Below are positions 35,510-47,192 of a stretch of DNA of 64,000 nt, piece after piece. Source of the stretch: Macrotrachela quadricornifera. Lineage: Eukaryota > Rotifera > Eurotatoria > Philodinida > Philodinidae. Numbering within the stretch: the stretch's first letter is position 1; each line of letters starts with the position of its first letter. Below the pieces are notes generated by a model. The model was given only the letters and a program-made list of their open reading frames with translations, was not told the origin of the DNA and did not search any database. The stretch lies in assembly GCA_022393335.1 (NCBI GenBank), contig JAJEKB010018919.1, forward strand, positions 1 to 64,000. Direction: 5' to 3'. The position numbers were made by a program, and so were the translations under genes.

Positions 35510-36128
35510 CGAGGGAACATCACCAACTGTTCAAGCGCTTTTGAGTTCGGACTTTGTGCATAAGATAGACCCCAATGAGGTATGAAAAACCCCAAAATAT
35601 TAGCTGCCCTTAGGTCTTCTGTCCAGAGTTGTAGACAATTTATTGGGATTTTTGGCTATGACATGGTATATACCTAAAAATTGAATGACGGTATTTCGAC
35701 CTGAGATTTTACCCAGAGAGTGGTCTATTGGTGGATAGAATGTTCTGAAAGTTTCAGCTCGAGAGCATGTTTTCTTCCCGAGATATTAAACTCTCGAAGT
35801 ATAGAAAATTCTAGCATTGTTTGTGGTATATGAGTCATTTTTGGAAGTTTAATATCTCGGGAAGAAAACATGCTCTCGAGCTGAAACTTTCAGAACATTC
35901 TATCCACCAATAGACCACTCTCTGGGTAAAATCTCAGGTCGAAATACCGTCATTCAATTTTTAGGTATATACCATGTCATAGCCAAAAATCCCAATAAAT
36001 TGTCTACAACTCTGGACAGAAGACCTAAGGGCAGCTAATATTTTGGGGTTTTTCATACCTCATTGGGGTCTATCTTATGCACAAAGTTCGAACTCAAAAG
36101 CGCTTGAACAGTTGGTGATGTTCCCTCG
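35510..36128. mobile_element. Near-perfect palindromic MITE, 619 bp, TAA target duplication (PIF/Harbinger-like)
   Basis: The arms at 35510-35791 and 35847-36128 are both 282 bp and differ at very few positions (one seen: ttcgga against ttcgaa). The loop is 55 bp. The ends are cgagggaacatcaccaac and its complement. TAA lies immediately outside on both sides (35507-35509, 36129-36131), the 3 bp TWA duplication of PIF/Harbinger elements. It interrupts the LINE linker. Such equal arms imply a recent insertion or arm-to-arm gene conversion. Confidence 0.8.
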
Positions 36129-36196
36129 TAAGTCCCATCTTTTCCTTACTACGGCTCTCTTAACTTTCTTTAATCTCAAGTTCATTTCTACGATAA

Positions 36197-36877
36197 CTAA
36201 TTATGGCCCGAGCCTATATCTGCTCCAGGATGTGCATATGCTTTCTTTATACTATTCCTAAAACTTTCTTGTACTAACACATAATCTATCTGACATCTAG
36301 CTCTATCACCGGGAGCCTTCCAAGTATACCTTCTTCTTAAATGATTTTTAAACCATGTGTTTGTAATGATTAGTTTATTTTCGCTACGAAAATTAACCAG
36401 CATGTCTCCTCTATCATTCCTAACTCTATACCTAAAACTATCTACAATCTTATCCTCTTTTCCTTCACCTACAACTGCATTCATATCTCCCATTAATACA
36501 ACACAACTATTCTTCTCTTCCTTTCTTACGAGTTCTTCTATTTGTGAATATAGTTCCTGTATCTCTTCATCTGTATGCGCACTGGTAGGCATATATTATA
36601 CTTGGATAAGCACTACATCTTTCGGCTCCACTCTCAACCTTATCATCATGAGTCTATCATTTACTAACTCTATGCTTTTTACGCAATTTTTCACCCTTTT
36701 GCCTAAAACAATTGCCACCCTATCCTGGCCCTTTATTTTACCTGAGAAAATTACCTTGACATCACCACTTGCGAACTCACCACAACCATCATATCTAACT
36801 TCACACAACCCAACTACGTCCAACTTTTTCCTTTCTATCATTCTCCTGAGATTTTCAAGTTTCCCTGCTTGCAGCAT
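36197..36877 (-). pseudogene. LINE apurinic-type endonuclease domain, frameshifted
   Basis: The first part (36877-36596) reads MLQAGKLENLRRM and GLCEVRYDG, containing the catalytic Glu block. After a break at about 36594 the second part (36592-36197) has GDMNA, RYTWKAPGDRARCQIDYVLV and ADIGSGHN. Intact elements have S-D-H at the last motif; here it is S-G-H, removing an active-site Asp. A stop sits just upstream of the first part. Confidence 0.7.
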
Positions 36878-37145
36878 CGTTCGAACATTCTATGTACCAT
36901 ATATCAATTTGTTTTCTTTGGTTCGCGGATTTTGCTGGATAATGACCTGAGAAGCCCCGGTTCTTCTCCTGCCGGGCAAGACACCCATACTAAATTTCTG
37001 GGTCCTAACGCCACCTATTTTCATATGATTATGACTGTTGTCGATAATTGCTGGGAAGATTTAGTTAGAGTGGTTTTCCCTTTACTTGCTCTAGTCCTTT
37101 GGTCCACGGCTCTTTATTCATTATTCAGAGCAGCCCTTTAGGGTT

Positions 37146-37626
37146 TCGCTCACCCTCACCCTCACCCTCAGGCAGTGGTAGAACTGAAAGGTGCACTCTT
37201 TCTCTAACACCTTATCAGCTAACCTTAGTAAAAACATAGTATTAAATCGATAAAATTAATAAAACAACAGTGCTGTTCGATTGCTCTCATGCTCTATTGG
37301 AACAATCAAGATCATTCATTTTATAAACTAGACATCGAAATATATTTGTTGTAACCATTTATTCAATTCAATCCATTGGCATCTATTTGATTTAACCAGC
37401 TTTGATTAAATGTTGAATCTCGAGACATTATTACTTAAAACATAAAGTATATCAATTAAATGTGGATTTGAACAAAACTATCTCAAACGAACAAAACTTT
37501 TATAATACGAGTTTTGCACTATTCTAGGTTTTGTGTAGTGCATAAATAATTGAATTTCCTTTAAAAGATACAGCATAATTCAAAAAATAGTAGTCTTCAT
37601 CTCAGGGCTGCCAAGTGTTAGTTTTG
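37146..37626. other. No gene recognised
   Basis: Begins with 'caccctcaccctcaccctcag' (37150-37170), a short (CACCCT)3 run at the LINE 5' flank. The rest is AT-rich. Confidence 0.4.
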
Positions 37627-37850
37627 AGAGTGGTGTCACATACCCAGGATTTTGGAGATGCCGCACCTCCCTTGGAAGACGCCACACCCACATCCGGGAG
37701 ATGCGATCATTTGTCATCGCAGATATAAGATCTGTCTTAGAGATGCACATCCCTCATATCCTCACCCACATCTCCCACGAGAGATACGGAATCTCCTTCA
37801 GGGGAGACGCGGTGGCATCTCCAAAATCATGGATGTGTGACACTGCTGCA
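37627..37850. repeat. Imperfect inverted-repeat element, ~225 bp
   Basis: 'tgtcacatacccaggatt' with 'ttggagatgcc' on the left pairs with 'ggcatctccaa' and 'catggatgtgtgaca' on the right. The interior repeats agatg/gagatgc-like motifs. Probably a MITE; no duplication identified. Confidence 0.5.
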
Positions 37851-37884
37851 TTCAACATAAGTTACCTTTCATACACAGGTGGAC

Positions 37885-38143
37885 CAATCCGAGAGTCGGA
37901 TCCGATAACGAATGCGACAAAATAACATCGCATTCGACAAAACAACAGAGGATCCAATATCAAATGCGACAAGATGACATCGGATCCGATATTGAATGCG
38001 ACAGAATAACATCCGATCCGATATTGAATGCGACCGAATGACATCGGATCCGATATCGAATGCAACAGAATGACATCATATGCGACAAAATGACGCCGAA
38101 TGTGACAAAATGACATCATATGCGACAAAACTACATCGGATTT
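37885..38143. repeat. Minisatellite with 32 bp and 20 bp unit variants
   Basis: The long units read gacatcggatccgatattg followed by aatgcgacagaat (32 bp). The last units lack the 12 bp 'ggatccgatatt'-type part and are 20 bp (gacatcatatgcgacaaaat). About eight units in all. The minus-strand ORF through this stretch results from the repeat being free of stops and is not a gene. Confidence 0.7.
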
Positions 38144-38451
38144 GTTCACCTGGGTGGTTTTTCCTCGTTTTTAAACCGTTTTACGATTCCCCGTAAACGC
38201 TGGCCTCAAGGTGACCGTTTTTTGTCGTTTTTTCAGTATTAAAGGCCGTTTACGATGGCATATTCTTTCTCCTGTATATTAGAAAATCTTATGAAAGAAC
38301 ACATTTATAAAAAAAAAAACAATATTCTATTTGACATTCTGATAGGATAACTTTATTGTTTATCTTTTTACAAAAAAAAGCACTTTTACGGGTAAGTTAT
38401 AATTTTGAAAACAATCTAACCAGCAAGCAAAAATAGAAAATTTTATATTAA

Positions 38452-38532
38452 CCCTTTACGGCTGGATGTGCCTTAAAGGTGACATTTTCCCGTAAGGGGT
38501 ACGGCATTTAGCGAATATACGGCCGTAAAGGG
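38452..38532. mobile_element. Tiny piggyBac-like MITE, 81 bp
   Basis: Ends ccctttacggc and ggccgtaaaggg are inverted repeats. TTAA precedes the left end (38448-38451) and TTTA follows the right end, one base off TTAA. The sequence just before it (38160-38250) has related 'ccgttttacg/cgtaaacg' phrases, perhaps a second decayed copy. Confidence 0.5.
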
Positions 38533-40145
38533 TTTAGTCATATTAAATATTGGATCAGCTAATACAAGGTTTTTTAATATCACCGTACTTCTCTCAATAT
38601 CGAGCACAACGGATTAATTCGAGTTCATTCTGAAAAAGTGTAAAAAAAAACATTCGTTATACTTGTTCTTACATTTCAATCTTATTTGTAATTCAGCAGT
38701 GTCAAATCGGCAGATAGAGCGGTTCATTAGCCAGTTCTTTGGGAGCAGATTTCACTGTAAAAGCCTTCATAAAAAAGACAGAAGTCTATCAAAGAACATA
38801 ACTTTGTCTTGTTAAAAGATTGATATACAAGAGTCCGATTCGTCCTACATTTCATATTTTCTTCGATGTAAAAATGTCAAACGACAAACACTTTAAAAAA
38901 AAACTACAGAATATAAAAACTCTAAATATGAAGAGATTACAATATAATCAACATAATAGTCAATAAATTCGAAGCGATATCTCGTATAGGTCTTCTTTGA
39001 AAACGTTTATAGTCACAAGACACTTGTGCGTTATCTATGCATTTTAGACATTATTTAGGAAGCAGTAAAACTTTGTATTTTTATTTTTATTTTATTTGGA
39101 GTCATAAGCATTTCTTTTGTTTTATTGACATCTGACAAGAGGCGTTTTATGGGATCAGGGATGTCGCAAGGTCAAAAATGTTGGGAGGTGTTGAAAATTT
39201 TTAAAAACTAATGAGCAAAAACATGAAATTATTGAAAATTAGAGGGATAATCATAAGTTTTTCAGAAAATTTCTACGAATTCCAAGAAATTTCGAAATTT
39301 GATGTGCAAAAAAATAAAATTTTCGAATATTGGGGGGTTGTCCCTCCGCTCCCCTCCCCGCTGTCGCAATATCTCTGTGTGGTACGTTTGGAGAAGTAAC
39401 TTTTTTGTATTAATCAGTAGAATAATCACTGTTTTAGCTTCTATAAACAGTACATTATTCTAGCTACAATTTTAAGAGAACAAAAGCTGAAGTGACAGTT
39501 ATTTCAATCAAAAGTTTCATTAACATCTAAAGATGAAAAATCCTGTATTTTCGTCACTTTTCAAAGACTGAATCCTATACGAAGTTCTATATTTTCAAGA
39601 GACTTCTAGTCCGAGACCATAGTATATCGTTATATCGACTCAGAACTTCATATGAGGTACAAAATGTGTACTTCAGGATTACAAGACGTTATGGGGTAAG
39701 AAATTCCGGAATGAGGTATTGTACCCCAAAATAGGATACAGTTGGCAGCTCTGGATCATCGATAGTTTAAAAACCGTCTCAAATAATATTATTTAGAATT
39801 TAATTATAATTGTTAATATTTCACATATTTTCCGAGAAAATGCTGTTTGATAAAGAATTTCTGATCAGGCAAAAAGAAAAAAAGAAATAGACGATTACAT
39901 ATACAAGAGATGAATCATTCAAACAACAAATGCAAAGATATAGACAGGTGGTGCATGTCTACGTGGCGCTATCATCCACACAAATTTTACATTTATTAAT
40001 CGGTTTAACATTATCGTTTTCAGGAAAGTATGACTTTTTTAGGAGAAATGTTCCTTTTTTCAAAAAATATAGGAAAATTTAGAAAAAAACAGGATATTAT
40101 AGGACGACTACGAGGCCAGGTCAACGATAATTTATTAATAATCAT
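38533..40145. other. No intact gene; possible small hAT-like MITE at 39157-39380
   Basis: 'cagggatgtcgcaag' near 39157 and, inverted, 'cagagatattgcgac' near 39380 could be diverged hAT-type ends of a ~220 bp element; no 8 bp duplication was found. Otherwise AT-rich sequence. The phrase 'gactacgaggccaggtc' near 40108 matches the LINE-side flank near 32547. Confidence 0.3.
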
Positions 40146-40577
40146 TATAACGATCAATCAAATGAATCTTCTAGTCAAACAGTTAATCGTTCTGTACTGA
40201 TGAATGGTGATTCATTCGAACATTATGATCCACATTTAAATATGCATTTTCATTATCGCCATAATCATTATCAAAATCGTATATCTGCTGCAAGTTCTTC
40301 GAACTTACATCTTGCTGATTCACATTTACATACTAATCGACGTACACATGGTGATGATGATGATTATACAACAGTGTCTAATCCAAAAAAACGTAAGCAA
40401 ATTAATTTTTTATCTAGAAATAGTGAGGATCTTGCTGATCTTTATCAACAACAAGTTCACCACAATTATCATTTATTTCCTTCTTCCCATCAATTCCATC
40501 TAAGTATTCCTCCTCATAATTATCTAACTCATTACCAACAAAATTATGCACAGAATACTAATTCAAAAGTGTATTGA
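40146..40577 (+). pseudogene. C-terminal coding fragment, His/Asn/Gln-rich, possible terminal exon
   Basis: Open without stops from 40146 to the TGA-free end at 40577; the ATG at 40200 is internal to the open frame. The composition (many His, Asn, Tyr, Ser) and a basic cluster NPKKRKQ, which could be a nuclear localisation signal, look like the disordered tail of a regulatory protein. Upstream the frame is closed by a TAA within a sequence shared with another repeat (near 40108), and I found no matching 5' exons. It could be an orphan last exon or a fragment severed by insertion. Confidence 0.4.
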
Positions 40578-42969
40578 TATCTGTTATAGAATGATCGATT
40601 CTATCGATCAATTGTAACAGTATGCCAAAAATATTACTGAACATACTTTATTTTCGTATGGAAGACTGGAGACAATTTTCATTTTTTATCGAGTATTAGA
40701 AAATCAAATCCTATTTTTTTCATCTTATTTAATCATTTTTCAACTAATATAATAATAATAATAATAAAATAGGAGATAAAATCGCATAGGACCAGCTGAG
40801 GATGAGGTTGGAACGTTGGGAAAGGGAAATACTTGAACTCAACTTTCAAATTTGACACTACTGATCCAATAACAATGTATATATATATTTAAATGGGTTT
40901 AAATCACAGAACAAAAGTATCATCAATATTTTCAATGTCGAATTTGAGAACGAACAGTACTCAAACTATCAAGACAATACTATTTATGAAGAGGACAACT
41001 ACGTTGATCTATCCTAAAAACAATATTTCATGCTTGAAATTGTAAATTAAAAATTTTGTTTTGATTAATTAAATCCCCCTAAATCATTCTTTTTATTCAG
41101 TCTCAACACATTTACGCACAATAACAGAAAAAAAAATTTTTGTGGGTTAAACTGCTCGCGAAAAACAAAACATCCATAATGCGCAACTGTTTTTCGAATA
41201 AAATTTTCTATGTTTCTGTAAGTTTTAGCTCAGCACTAGAAAAGATTATCATAACATTTCATTTATAAGGTGCTGATAATGTGAATTTTTAAGAGAAAAT
41301 TTTATTTTTGCATCTCTTTTTTTAAATCATTTGATAGAGTATGAGTTGCTGATCAAGAAAATCACAGTTGTGTTCATATCACACAGAATACATCGTTATA
41401 TAGAAGAGTAAGGAAAGAAGAGAATAATTATATAATCGAAGTGAAGGACATGTATCCACATAAAAGATTTAATATAAGAGCGGTGTTCCTACCGACATAA
41501 CACACTGTAGTTTTTCGAAATATGAAAAATCTTCTACTGTACTGTTTTTTTAGATTGAATATCGAAAGATCAACACAAAAAAGTTGTTAAATTGATCACT
41601 AACTCAAAACTATCAGTAATGAAGCTTCGAATCTACAAAATATAGGCTGATTTTGTAAACCTATCTAGTTTTGTTACCTATGCTATGGAGCGAAATGTTT
41701 TATTTCAGTCAACTCATCATAACACCAGTCAAAAAGTTTTAGAATACTTGTTTATATTTTCTTTCCCGTGTTGAAAAAATACGTTTTTACTAGCTTTAAC
41801 TCAGTTTTCTGTACTTATTCCAAATCTATATACAGTTTTTGGCTAAAGGACTTACTTGAGTTTAAAAAAATCGTTGAATACCATCTAAAAGAGCTCTATC
41901 ACAAGTAAAAACAAATTTTTTCAATACAGTAAAGAAAAGTTAAAATGATGAGTTGAATAAGAGAAAATATTTCACTTCATCACTTAGTTGAAAAAACTAG
42001 ATAAATTTACCAAATCGACTTATTCCTAGTGGATTCGAAGGTCTACCACGAATAGAGTTTTCGATCGAGAATCAAATTAACAATTTTTTCATATTTAGTT
42101 TTTCATGATCAATCTGAAAAAAAAGAGTGAAGTAGGAAATTTTACATATTTCGATAAAAATATTTGCTAAAACTAAAAAGTAGTTTTTCGTGATTAACAA
42201 CTCATGTTCTAACAAATGACATAAAAAAGATGCAAAAACATTTTTTTTTATTGAAAAATGACATTGTTAGCATCTTACAAATATATTTATCAAATCCTCA
42301 ATCTATTTCATAAAGATCATTCGTACAAAAAGAAATCTTAAAAACATAAAAATGATAAACAGTACCGTATTTTTGATAATCTTCATTCACTTAATTCTTA
42401 TATCTATCATTGAAAAAGCATACAAATAAAATATCAAGCCAACGAGGAGAAAAAAAAACAAAAGTTGTATCTTTTATTAAAACTTAATCAACCATTCAAT
42501 ATTCCCATATTCCCATCATCAAAAAAATAAATGATACATAAAATATCTACCCACCACAGAACGAAAGAAATTTTACATACTAAATATGGACAATCAACCA
42601 ACCATATAATCTTCTCTTTCACCATCAAATAAAAAAATGTTTTAATTTTTACTTATGAATCATATAACGATATTTGCCTTTTCTTATTATCAATGTATAC
42701 TTAAAAAGATTTAAATTCAATTGTCAATAGATACTGTATCTTACGTATCTATCAAAAAATATGGCTTCATGATGAAAATGACTTACAAAGTAATTCTAAA
42801 TTTTTATATATTTTTTTTACACATTTTGCATCAAATAAAACTGCTTTCACCTTCATTCTCACCCCCACACCTTGCGTTTACCATCTCCCTCACATACTTA
42901 CCGTGATTAATAGAAAAAAAATTCTAAAAATAATTTTTTTGAAAAATGATGGGTTGTAACCCACATGAT
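40578..42969. other. No gene recognised
   Basis: AT-rich stretch. A rough 36 bp palindrome (gttatagaatgatcga / tcgatcaattgtaac) lies near 40582, and an (AAT)n microsatellite near 40750-40768. Confidence 0.45.
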
Positions 42970-43130
42970 CCCAAAAGTAACGCCCGTCTGCGAACTCGCT
43001 CAGCTCTTTCTCGTAGACTGTTTCTGAGCTTTCTGAAGATTATAATTCCTAACTAATCAACAACTGAATAATAAAAAACTAAGCTCGAATTCAGATTCGC
43101 CACCCTCAATTACCACTGGAAAAGTTTATA
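42970..43130. repeat. Partial copy of the 'ctcgctcagctctttctcgtaga' repeat family
   Basis: Shares 'gcccgtctgcgaactcgctc' and 'agctctttctcgtaga' with 54787-55145, then a diverged body ending with 'ttcagattcgccaccctcaa'. Four copies of this family occur in the window. Confidence 0.6.
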
Positions 43131-43297
43131 CAAAAAAACTAATAATTATTAATTGCTTAGGGCATACTAAAGGTAGTGGCCCAGGTACCGTATGTTCTTA
43201 TAATAGGCTTATTGGAATTTTCGTTCTATATGAGAAGATAGAGAAAGCGAACCTCTATTTTTCTATGCTATTTGATCACTTTTAAACTGCTAACATA

Positions 43298-44786
43298 CAG
43301 CTGTTTGCAAAGAAACTTGCAAAATTCTTCTACAGATGTTATTTTTGATATAAGTGTTATTCGAATTTTTTGATAGTATGATGAATGACTCATGACGAAC
43401 ATTCTTTTTTTCTGACGGAAGAAAAAAAATTATAATAGAAATTTCAACATTTTTGACTTTTTCACCTGAAAAATGTTTACTAATTGGGACCCCACTTCAA
43501 AAGTTTCATATGGAAATTGATAGCCTACAACGAGTAATATGGAATATCATTGCAGTTCAACAATACATTCGTTCACCTTCACAATCAATAAGAGATAAAC
43601 ATCTTTTTTTCATAGACATAACACAATTTTTTACAATATTACTATCAATATTTCGAAATTCTTCAGCTAAAAAAATCCGAGATCATCAATATTTACAGGT
43701 TTTATTTTTTCCACATTGCGTTTCACTATCGACCATATATTCTCAATTGGATTTACATCTGGACTGTTAGATGGCCAACCTAATAATTCTGGTACATGTT
43801 TGTCGATAATTTCTGTATAAATATGATTTCTATGTTTTGGATCATTATCCTGCTGTAATCGCCAGTTTTGACCAAACTGGTCTAAAAGGAAAGCATAAAT
43901 AAGTTATATTACGTTGTTTTCTTTCATTACGTACGTCTGGCAGCAAGAAGAAGATAATCTTCAGGAACTGAAGCATAATACGGACCATCAAGATTGCATC
44001 GAAATGTGTGGTAGATCAATACACCTTTCACACTTATCGCGCCCCAAATATGAACTTTTTGACGGATTCTAGGTAAACATTTTAATTCTTTATCAGGAGT
44101 TTTCGTCCACCATCGAACTGTATTACGAAAAAGTTGAAATGAAGCTTCATCTGTAGATACCGTATTAGTAAAATCATCAGTTTTATACTTTTTCAGCTCA
44201 TTGTACACATCGTTCTTTTTCATCAGATGTTAAAATATAAATAGACTGTGGTAAAACATTTTTGTAACCATACTCATGAAGATGATGACTAATTGTTGAT
44301 GTTGATACTGATTTGTGGTATATTTTCAATAATTTTTCTTTTATTTTGGTAAGAGTTATTTTATTAGTACGTCGAATGTATTGATCAATAGCTATATTTT
44401 CTTTTCTACCAAAGATGCATGGTCGACTGTTTTCTCCTCAATGTTTAAGTGAATTTGTTTGTTTTAATTTGTCAATATTGTAATAGATAGTCGATAGTGC
44501 TCACTGGAATGTTTGTTTCACGATGAATACGAGTAAGAAATCGTATTATGCCATTGTTTCAAAAATGTAGTATTGAAATTCAGTTTTTTTTAAATTACTG
44601 GTCGACGACATAATTGAATGAATATGTATCGAAAAGGAAAGAAATCACACTTCTATATATATAGTGTGTAGTATGTCTGTCGAGGATTTAGTCCCCAAAA
44701 ACTGACCTATGTAGTTGCTTATAATAGTAGAGAAAACGTCTAAAGGAGAAAAACTACTTTTGTGCAAGTCTTTTTGCAGACATCTG
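43298..44786 (-). mobile_element. Tc1-family transposon, 1489 bp, both ends and TA duplication
   Basis: TA at 43296-43297 and 44787-44788 flank inverted ends: cagctgtttgcaaagaaac on the left and, inward from the right, cagatgtctgcaaaaagac. The minus strand encodes a Tc1 transposase (see next entry). The size is normal for Tc1-like elements. The ends have diverged, so the copy is old. Confidence 0.8.
43557..44640 (-). pseudogene. Tc1 transposase with intact catalytic triad but broken frame
   Basis: The N-terminal helix-turn-helix is readable as DQYIRRTNKITLTKIKEK and TSTISHHLHEYGY (about 44395-44270), with stops before it. The catalytic blocks are all present: STDEASFQLFRNT (first Asp), QQDNDPKHR (second Asp, near 43840) and SNSPDVNPIENIW (Glu, near 43770). 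A frameshift follows NVEKIKP, and the C-terminus ends MKKRCLSLIDCEGE with the stop at 43557. The element cannot make a full protein. Confidence 0.7.
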
Positions 44787-45055
44787 TAATAATAAAATTT
44801 CAATAAGAACTGTTTTTGTATAAAACATAACTATTAAATTTTATCATATATTCATCTAAATGTATTTTATTTTTGGTTTTTTCCTTGTTTTTTCTATTTA
44901 CTTTACCTTCTTTTTTCATCTCATCCTTTTTGATGCCTAGCCTTCTATACATGGATACATACCCCTATATATTAAGAGATCTGTTCAGCTCATTTCGTGA
45001 GCATGTGAAGTTTAGTCAAGTGTTTTCATATGTGCCACTATAATAAAGTAGAGCG

Positions 45056-45406
45056 TTACATGGGATCCAAACCTTTTGTCTTTCGTTCTTTAGTACCATG
45101 GCTGCGATATGACAATATCATAGAGATGTACATGTATATTTTTCTTGGTTTTCGTTCTGTTGATATGTATGAAGAAGATACGCTACATTTCTCTCTTTTT
45201 TCTTCTCGTACGTTTAGGTCATCCAAGTGCATTTTCTCTTTTCCCTTCTGTAGTACTGCTTCTCTAGATGGTTTATCTCTCTCTCCTTTTACTTGACTCA
45301 TGATCTTCTGGAATGTTCTTGGGTAACCAAGCTCATGTGCATATACTGGCCACTTTAGACACGCGAGTCCAGTTTTGCGCACACTGAGTCCATAATCACT
45401 CTTCAT
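45056..45406 (-). pseudogene. Possible CENP-B/Tigger-like fragment
   Basis: The minus-strand ORF of 116 codons starts MKSDYGLSVRKT, followed by a helix-like stretch (LKWPVYAHELGYPRTF). This resembles the DNA-binding region of Tigger-type transposases. The rest is Lys/Glu-rich without recognisable motifs. Truncated at the N-terminal side by the adjacent mariner. Weak evidence. Confidence 0.25.
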
Positions 45407-45471
45407 TAATAAAGAATTTGCAAGAAATTATTTAATACGCGTTAAACTTTAATACTACTGATTAGTTTTAA

Positions 45472-46425
45472 ATGGATAAAGACCATTTTCGATTTTATAT
45501 TAAAATGCGTACCGCACTTCATATCTCAGCAAAAGATATTCATAATGAACTGTACTTTGTCTAAGAGGATCAAGCTCCTTTGTTCAGAACAATTAAACGG
45601 TGGAACAAGTGGTTTCACGAGGGTCGGGAAGAAGTTGAAGATAAAGCACGACGTGGCAGGCTTATTACTGAAACAACAGATGAAAATATTGAACAAATTC
45701 GACTTCTGATCGATGATGACCCTTAGATGACAATAGAAGAAATACAAGAATAAACTGGCCTAAGCCACAACACTAAACAGCGAATCATTTTCGACTATTT
45801 GCAGCTTATAAAGATTACTGCCCGTTATATTCCCAAGCATCTAACTGATTTCCAGCGCGCTAAACCAGTTCGGGTATGCAAAGCAAACTTAGAAAAATTT
45901 GAAAAAAAGATATGGCACTTATGTGATGTAGTGACTGACGATGAGTCGAGATTTTATCACACATAGATTGGTCGCAAATCATCGAATACTGCTTGGGTAG
46001 CAAAAGGAGATCCTCCACCTACGGTAGTTCCACATGATAAGTTCGCTCTAAAAATCTTATTTTGCATCTTTTTTAAGTCAACTGGTCCCGTTCTTGTACA
46101 TCGTATCGAACGTGGACAAACTGTCGACCATCAGTATTATATCCATAACTGTTTAAAACCTCTTGTTAATGAAATCAAGCAGCAAAGGCTCTCACTTGGC
46201 ATACATGGTATTAAACTATTCCATGACAATGGAAAAACCAATGTTCACAAAGCTGTCTTCGATTACCTTGAATCAAAAGGTGTCATAGTAATATTACATC
46301 CACCCAATTCTCCAAATCTTGTACCATGTGATTTTTGGTTGTTCGATTTGATCAAACAAAATAAAGATGATCAAAACGATGCTGAATCATTGCGTGATGC
46401 TGTTATCTCATTTATGTTTCTTTGA
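45472..46425 (+). pseudogene. Mariner transposase pseudogene with four in-frame stops
   Basis: One continuous frame of 318 codons has stops at 45562, 45724, 45751 and 45964. The N-terminal HTH (MDKDHFRFYIKMRTALHIS), linker (WNKWFHEGREEVEDKARRGR) and catalytic blocks VTDDESRF (first Asp), LFHDNGKTNVHK (second Asp) and HPPNSPNLVPCDFWLF (third Asp) are all readable. The D,D34D spacing marks a mariner. There is no frameshift, only point stops, so decay is moderate. A palindromic MITE lies just after the stop. Confidence 0.75.
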
Positions 46426-46440
46426 GTAGAGAAGAGTGTA

Positions 46441-46872
46441 AGAGTCAATCCATATAAGTTTGGGTCGACGTTGCTCAACCGAGATCGTCAAATTTTACTC
46501 AATCCAAGATATGTTGTAGAGAGAAGACTGTTATGAATTTTGACGCAAGCAGTTTTAAAAAATATTGAATGATCGATTTTGTATCAGCATTTTACGAAAA
46601 TGGTCATCTTTACGAAGGAGATCCTAATTGGATAATATCTTAAGAGTGGTTGAATAGATTGAGCTGTTCTTAAGATATTATCCAATCAGGATCTCCTTCG
46701 TAAAAATGACCATTTTCGTAAAATGCTGATACAAAATCGATCATTCAATATTTTTTAAAACTGCTTGCGTCAAAATTCATAACAGTCTTCTCTCTACAAC
46801 ATATCTTGGATTGAGTAAAATTTGACGACCTCGATTGAGCAACCTCGATCCAAACTTATATGGACTGACTCA
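46441..46872. mobile_element. Near-perfect palindromic MITE, 432 bp, TA duplication
   Basis: TA at 46439-46440 and 46873-46874. The arms (46441-46650 and about 46667-46872) are almost identical inverted copies ('tccatataagtttggg' against 'ccaaacttatatgga', 'ggatctccttcgtaaa' against 'tttacgaaggagatcc'). A short loop lies between. TA duplication fits Tc1/mariner mobilisation. It sits in the 3' tail of the mariner pseudogene. Confidence 0.75.
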
Positions 46873-46946
46873 TATAAACAAGTCTATGTCAATGTATCTG
46901 CTAATTAATTCCAGTATATTAATACTATTCAATTTCTCTGCCTTAC

Positions 46947-47192
46947 TATCATATTCATTATACATTGAAGTAAAACTACCTGCTTATTATTTTTTATGTA
47001 TTAATGTATTTCGTTTCTTTTTCGCCTCATTTTCATATTCAATATGAAGTAGAGTAAAACTATCTATCTATTCTTTTGTGCACATCAATGTATTTCGTTT
47101 TCTTTACTTCAATTTCATATGCAATATAAAGCGAGGTAAATCCATCAACTTATTGCTGCCATAAATATTTCTATTTCTTTTGCTTCTATATG
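46947..47192. repeat. Three diverged ~82 bp direct repeats
   Basis: Three successive blocks share 'ttcatattcaatat-gaagtagagtaaaact' and 'aatgtatttcgtttctttt'. The third is the most diverged. No function seen. Confidence 0.5.

Larger units (their letters stand above)
32586..37145 (-). mobile_element. Inactive RTE-like non-LTR retrotransposon (LINE)
   Basis: Minus strand, 5' end near 37145. The order is endonuclease (36877-36197), linker, reverse transcriptase (35117-33139), C-terminal segment with RKRHWIGHVLRE (32912-32646), then a 3' tail with an ATG repeat (plus-strand catcatcatcat, 32586-32600). Trinucleotide tails like this are typical of RTE-type LINEs. It is split by two palindromic DNA elements (33729-34572 and 35510-36128) and broken by stops and frameshifts. 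Clade assignment is by motif style only. Confidence 0.75.

Noticed and set aside
36357..36950. 197-codon plus-strand ORF
   Set aside because: Antisense to the LINE endonuclease, where GDMNA and IDYVLV are on the minus strand.
37150..37170. (CACCCT)3 run as a possible telomere-like repeat
   Set aside because: Only three units, located at the LINE 5' flank; no array or telomere-associated element nearby.
37862..38149. 95-codon minus-strand ORF with repeated peptide motifs
   Set aside because: It is the translation of the 32/20 bp minisatellite; the periodic peptide follows from the DNA repeat.
43453..43770. 105-codon plus-strand ORF
   Set aside because: Antisense to the C-terminal end of the Tc1 transposase.
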